A DNA stretch of 45,860 nt from assembly GCA_025056255.1 (NCBI GenBank), contig JANWVT010000020.1:1-45860 (forward strand), read 5' to 3'. This stretch comes from Bernardetiaceae bacterium (lineage in GTDB: Bacteria; Bacteroidota; Bacteroidia; Cytophagales; Thermoflexibacteraceae). The first letter of the stretch is position 1, and each line of letters starts with the position of its first letter. The position numbers and the translations under genes were made by a program. Shown one piece after another: positions 43,589-45,860 of the stretch. The notes below the pieces were generated by a model. The model saw only the letters and a list, made by a program, of their open reading frames with translations. It ran no database searches and was not told where the DNA came from.

Positions 43589-44797
43589 TTACTCCTTACC
43601 ATCTGCAAAATCTTGTAAATATGCATAGCGCGGGGTGAGTTTTCCACCTTTGGTGATAGTAGCACGCGCAATAACGCCTTCTTTGTCGTCTAATAGGTGG
43701 GCAAAGATGCGCTCAATGAAAATGCCGCCAAACTCTTCTGAAGCATCTCGTGGCAACTCACTGGGCAGATTGTCTATTGCCATCACTGAAACATTGTCGG
43801 GGTGGCTGTACGGTGGCTCTATTTGCTCTGTAAAGCGGTTATAGTCGTACACGGGGTCGCCAATTTTGCTGGCTCGTTTAGTAGAGGGAATAGAGCCGTT
43901 GATGTCGCAAGTAATGTCAGCAATTACGCGGATGCGGAAGTCGTCGCGCTTCATTTCTTCGGCAGTAAATAGCTTAGGTGCTTTGGGATGCCAATAAGCA
44001 GCCGCAATCAACAAATCGGTATTGCGATAGAAAGGCTCGAAATGCGCCTCAAAGTTTTCTGGGAAACTGTAAAATTCTTCGGCAATAAATTTGCGCCCTT
44101 TTTTATGCACGTGGTAAGTAGAAGAGCTTAACTGAGTATAAACAGGCATGGAAAATTGCTTTTGGTTCAAGTATTCCATCACCTCCACCCGCTCAATTTT
44201 CATGTGTTCGAGCATTTCCATAGCGCCTTTGGCAACTCGTCCACTACCTGTAACTGCAATTTTAATGGGCGGCAATACTAAGTTGCGCAACCCAAAAATC
44301 AACTCGTGGCGGTCAAAACACTGGTAAGCCGGCTTTAAGTGAAACAACCGGTATTTTTCACCATATGCCAAAATACCATTATAAGCCCCTACCAAACCTG
44401 CATAATGCCCAAAAGCAATTAGGCGGTTTCCTTTTTCATCGGTGAGCGTTTCATAGTCCACCATGGTAATGTTTTGTTGCAAAAGAGCCTGCAGCAGAGG
44501 ACGGTTGTAGGCTTGCTTTTTGATAGTGTGCGAAAAGAAAAAGTAAGTTTTATTGGGTATCAAATTTGAAATAGGTACTTCTTTGATACCTAATAACACA
44601 TCACAGTGGCTTACATCCTCAGTAAGGGGCAAGCCTTCGGCAGCATATTCTTCATCTGTATAACAACGAATGGAACTGGGTTGCACATATAGCTCAATGT
44701 TCGGGTGTAACCGACGCAACAAGGTGCATTGGCGAGGGGTGAGTGGTACGCGGCGGTCGGGCGGTATCTTCCCCTCTCTAATGATTCCGATTTTCAT
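43589..44797 (-). CDS. Saccharopine/alanine dehydrogenase-type oxidoreductase
   Basis: 402-aa NAD(P)-dependent enzyme of the AlaDH/PNT superfamily. The N-terminal substrate domain starts IGIIREGKIPPDRRVPLTP with the conserved R residues; the NAD-binding Rossmann motif IAVTGSGRVAKGAMEML is at about 188-204; the C-terminal part contains VIADITCDINGSIPSTKR-type segment with acidic DITCD, as in LYS1-like saccharopine dehydrogenases (lysine-forming). It may act in lysine degradation or another reductive amination; I cannot tell which substrate from sequence. Convergent with the ZIP gene. Confidence 0.85.
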   Translation of the reverse strand: MKIGIIREGKIPPDRRVPLTPRQCTLLRRLHPNIELYVQPSSIRCYTDEEYAAEGLPLTEDVSHCDVLLGIKEVPISNLIPNKTYFFFSHTIKKQAYNRPLLQALLQQNITMVDYETLTDEKGNRLIAFGHYAGLVGAYNGILAYGEKYRLFHLKPAYQCFDRHELIFGLRNLVLPPIKIAVTGSGRVAKGAMEMLEHMKIERVEVMEYLNQKQFSMPVYTQLSSSTYHVHKKGRKFIAEEFYSFPENFEAHFEPFYRNTDLLIAAAYWHPKAPKLFTAEEMKRDDFRIRVIADITCDINGSIPSTKRASKIGDPVYDYNRFTEQIEPPYSHPDNVSVMAIDNLPSELPRDASEEFGGIFIERIFAHLLDDKEGVIARATITKGGKLTPRYAYLQDFADGKE

Positions 44798-44886
44798 GAA
44801 AGTAAACAGGTAAAAATTAGGTTATATCAATATGTTTAGGTTAAGGCAACTCATGTTTTAGAACAAAAAATAAATAGACAAAAAGA

Positions 44887-45438
44887 TTAACCATGCCTTG
44901 CTTGTTTACTTGGCTGTGTTTGCACAAAATAATGCCACATAACAATGCCAGTGGTTACAGCAATATTAAATGAGTGTTTTGTACCAAACTGAGGAATTTC
45001 TACGGCAAAATCTGCCATGCTAACAGCTGCCTCGCTTACGCCTGTGGCTTCGTTGCCGAAAATAAAAGCATAACGGGTTTCTGAACTGGGAGAAAAGTGG
45101 TGCAACATTACTTTTTCATCGGTCTGTTCTACGACAACTAACTGGAAACCTTGCTGCCGAAGTACCTGCAAGCATGCAACTGTATCGGCAAAATATTCCC
45201 AAGCTACGCTCTCCTGTGCGCCAAGTGCTGTTTTTTGAATTTCACGATTGGGCGGAGTAGCCGTAATGCCGCACAAATATAGCTTGTGAATACCAAATGC
45301 ATCTGCCGTGCGAAAAACAGACCCTACGTTTAAGGCACTGCGCACGTTGTCTAACACAATGGCTACCTGCCGGTTCGCAAATTGACTGTAACCAGTAGCA
45401 TCTATTCGCCCCAGTTCTTGTATGCTAAGCTTGCGCAT
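44887..45438 (-). CDS. TrmH/SpoU family RNA 2'-O-methyltransferase
   Basis: SPOUT-fold methyltransferase of 183 aa with the three family motifs: NVGSVFRTADAFG (motif 1, N and R conserved), FIFGNEATGVSE (motif 2) and IPQFGTKHSFNIAVTTGIVMWHYF-like motif 3 (IPQFGTKHSFNIAVTTG). It should methylate ribose in tRNA or rRNA; the target position is unknown. Lacks the N-terminal RNA-binding extension of larger members. It starts 75 nt from the end of the transposase gene. Confidence 0.9.
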   Translation of the reverse strand: MRKLSIQELGRIDATGYSQFANRQVAIVLDNVRSALNVGSVFRTADAFGIHKLYLCGITATPPNREIQKTALGAQESVAWEYFADTVACLQVLRQQGFQLVVVEQTDEKVMLHHFSPSSETRYAFIFGNEATGVSEAAVSMADFAVEIPQFGTKHSFNIAVTTGIVMWHYFVQTQPSKQARHG

Positions 45439-45512
45439 AAGGGAAGATTTTGATAGTACTAATGCTTACGGCAAAATTCAAAATATTAAAGTTGTTACTA
45501 AGTAGTTGCCCC

Positions 45513-45860
45513 TTAAAAACCTATGTTTACCAAGTTATCTCTACGATATATTGAATACATGAGGTGTAGCATAGTGTGCAAAAAATAATCCCAATCCTCC
45601 TTCCACTTGTTCATCATGCGCTTGAAGTTGAAAGCGGCTGCGGCAAGCATCACATTGATGTCATCTCCAAAGATACCTTTGTAGAAATTCCGTCCCAGCC
45701 TGTGGGCTGATTTGAGATGTCCTATGACAGGCTCTATACTTGCCCTTTTGCGATGGGCTTTGCGTAGCTTTTGTTGCTGATATTGCGTGTGTGGCTTGTT
45801 GGAGCATCGCTGTTGTGCCTATGGTAGTGCATCCCCGATAGCCCCTGTCAACAACCGCCT
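45513..45860 (-). pseudogene. IS5/IS1182-like transposase, C-terminal part, frameshifted and cut by the window edge
   Basis: On the minus strand one frame entering from the window edge reads VVDRGYRGCTTIGTT. A second frame, open from the TAA at 45513 back to a TAG at 45819-45821, reads QYQQQKLRKAHRKR then ASIEPVIGHLKSAHRLGRNF and ends with MLAAAAFNFKRMMNKWKED. Together they give the second aspartate (VDRGYRG) and the catalytic glutamate (IEPVIGHLK) of the DDE_Tnp_1 domain. The switch between frames lies at about 45795-45818, so the gene is broken by a one-base shift, unless it is a sequencing error. The N-terminal part is outside the window. The inverted repeat is not identifiable. Confidence 0.8.

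Noticed and set aside
1-45860. CRISPR array, tRNA, rRNA, riboswitch or prophage
   Set aside because: No regularly spaced identical repeats with unique spacers, no cloverleaf or known RNA motif, and no phage structural genes were seen; a tRNAscan-SE and Rfam search would settle it.

Overview
The window is chromosomal DNA of a Bacteroidota bacterium, probably of the Cytophagales or a close relative. The evidence is the dcw order mraZ-rsmH-ftsL-ftsI-murE-mraY-murD-ftsW-murG-murC-ftsQ-ftsA-ftsZ without murF or ddl, promoters of the TTG...TAnnTTTG type, few Shine-Dalgarno sites, a MurE with the meso-DAP motif DNPR, and many secreted proteins of Bacteroidota type. The species cannot be named from the sequence.

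Layout. 1-240 is a cluster of related hairpin repeats plus the terminator of the cell-wall operon. 242-16443 is the complete dcw cluster on the minus strand, running from the MraZ-box promoter (16387-16443) down to ftsZ. Its otherwise tight spacing is interrupted by a 7-nt tandem repeat between ftsW and murG, a 34-nt hairpin between murD and ftsW, and an extra secreted/membrane gene plus a second 34-nt hairpin between ftsI and murE. 16728-25929 is mainly plus strand: a 1320-residue AsmA/TamB-like envelope protein, a glycogen-synthase-like glycosyltransferase, a convergent methyltransferase, then an overlapping trio of PhoD-like phosphatase, YicC and an envelope protein. 26444-33353 is minus strand: M16 protease, Fe/Mn superoxide dismutase, a Tat-exported class V aminotransferase and purD. 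33466-41342 is plus strand: threonine aldolase, a hybrid sensor kinase, a membrane metallophosphoesterase, a polysaccharide-deacetylase-like protein, a secreted DUF1838-like protein and a SpoIIAA/STAS-like protein. 41352-45438 holds an SPFH-GYF protein, a ZIP transporter, a saccharopine/alanine-dehydrogenase-type enzyme and a TrmH-type methyltransferase. The right edge is the C-terminal part of a frameshifted IS5/IS1182-like transposase.

Working together. The dcw genes make the peptidoglycan precursor (MurC, D, E, MraY, MurG), polymerise it at the septum (FtsW, FtsI) and build the divisome (FtsZ, FtsA, FtsQ, FtsL). MraZ probably controls its own promoter through three perfect 10-bp boxes that overlap the -33 element. 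The rest is housekeeping and envelope function with no obvious single pathway. There is no CRISPR array, prophage, tRNA or rRNA, and I see no clear new defence or biosynthetic system.

The most unusual signal is non-coding: a dispersed element of about 185 nt present twice (30392-30574 minus, 40402-40588 plus), each copy in sense orientation shortly after a stop codon and ending in 7-nt CCRAAWT repeats. Related heptamer arrays and several hairpin families lie elsewhere in the window.
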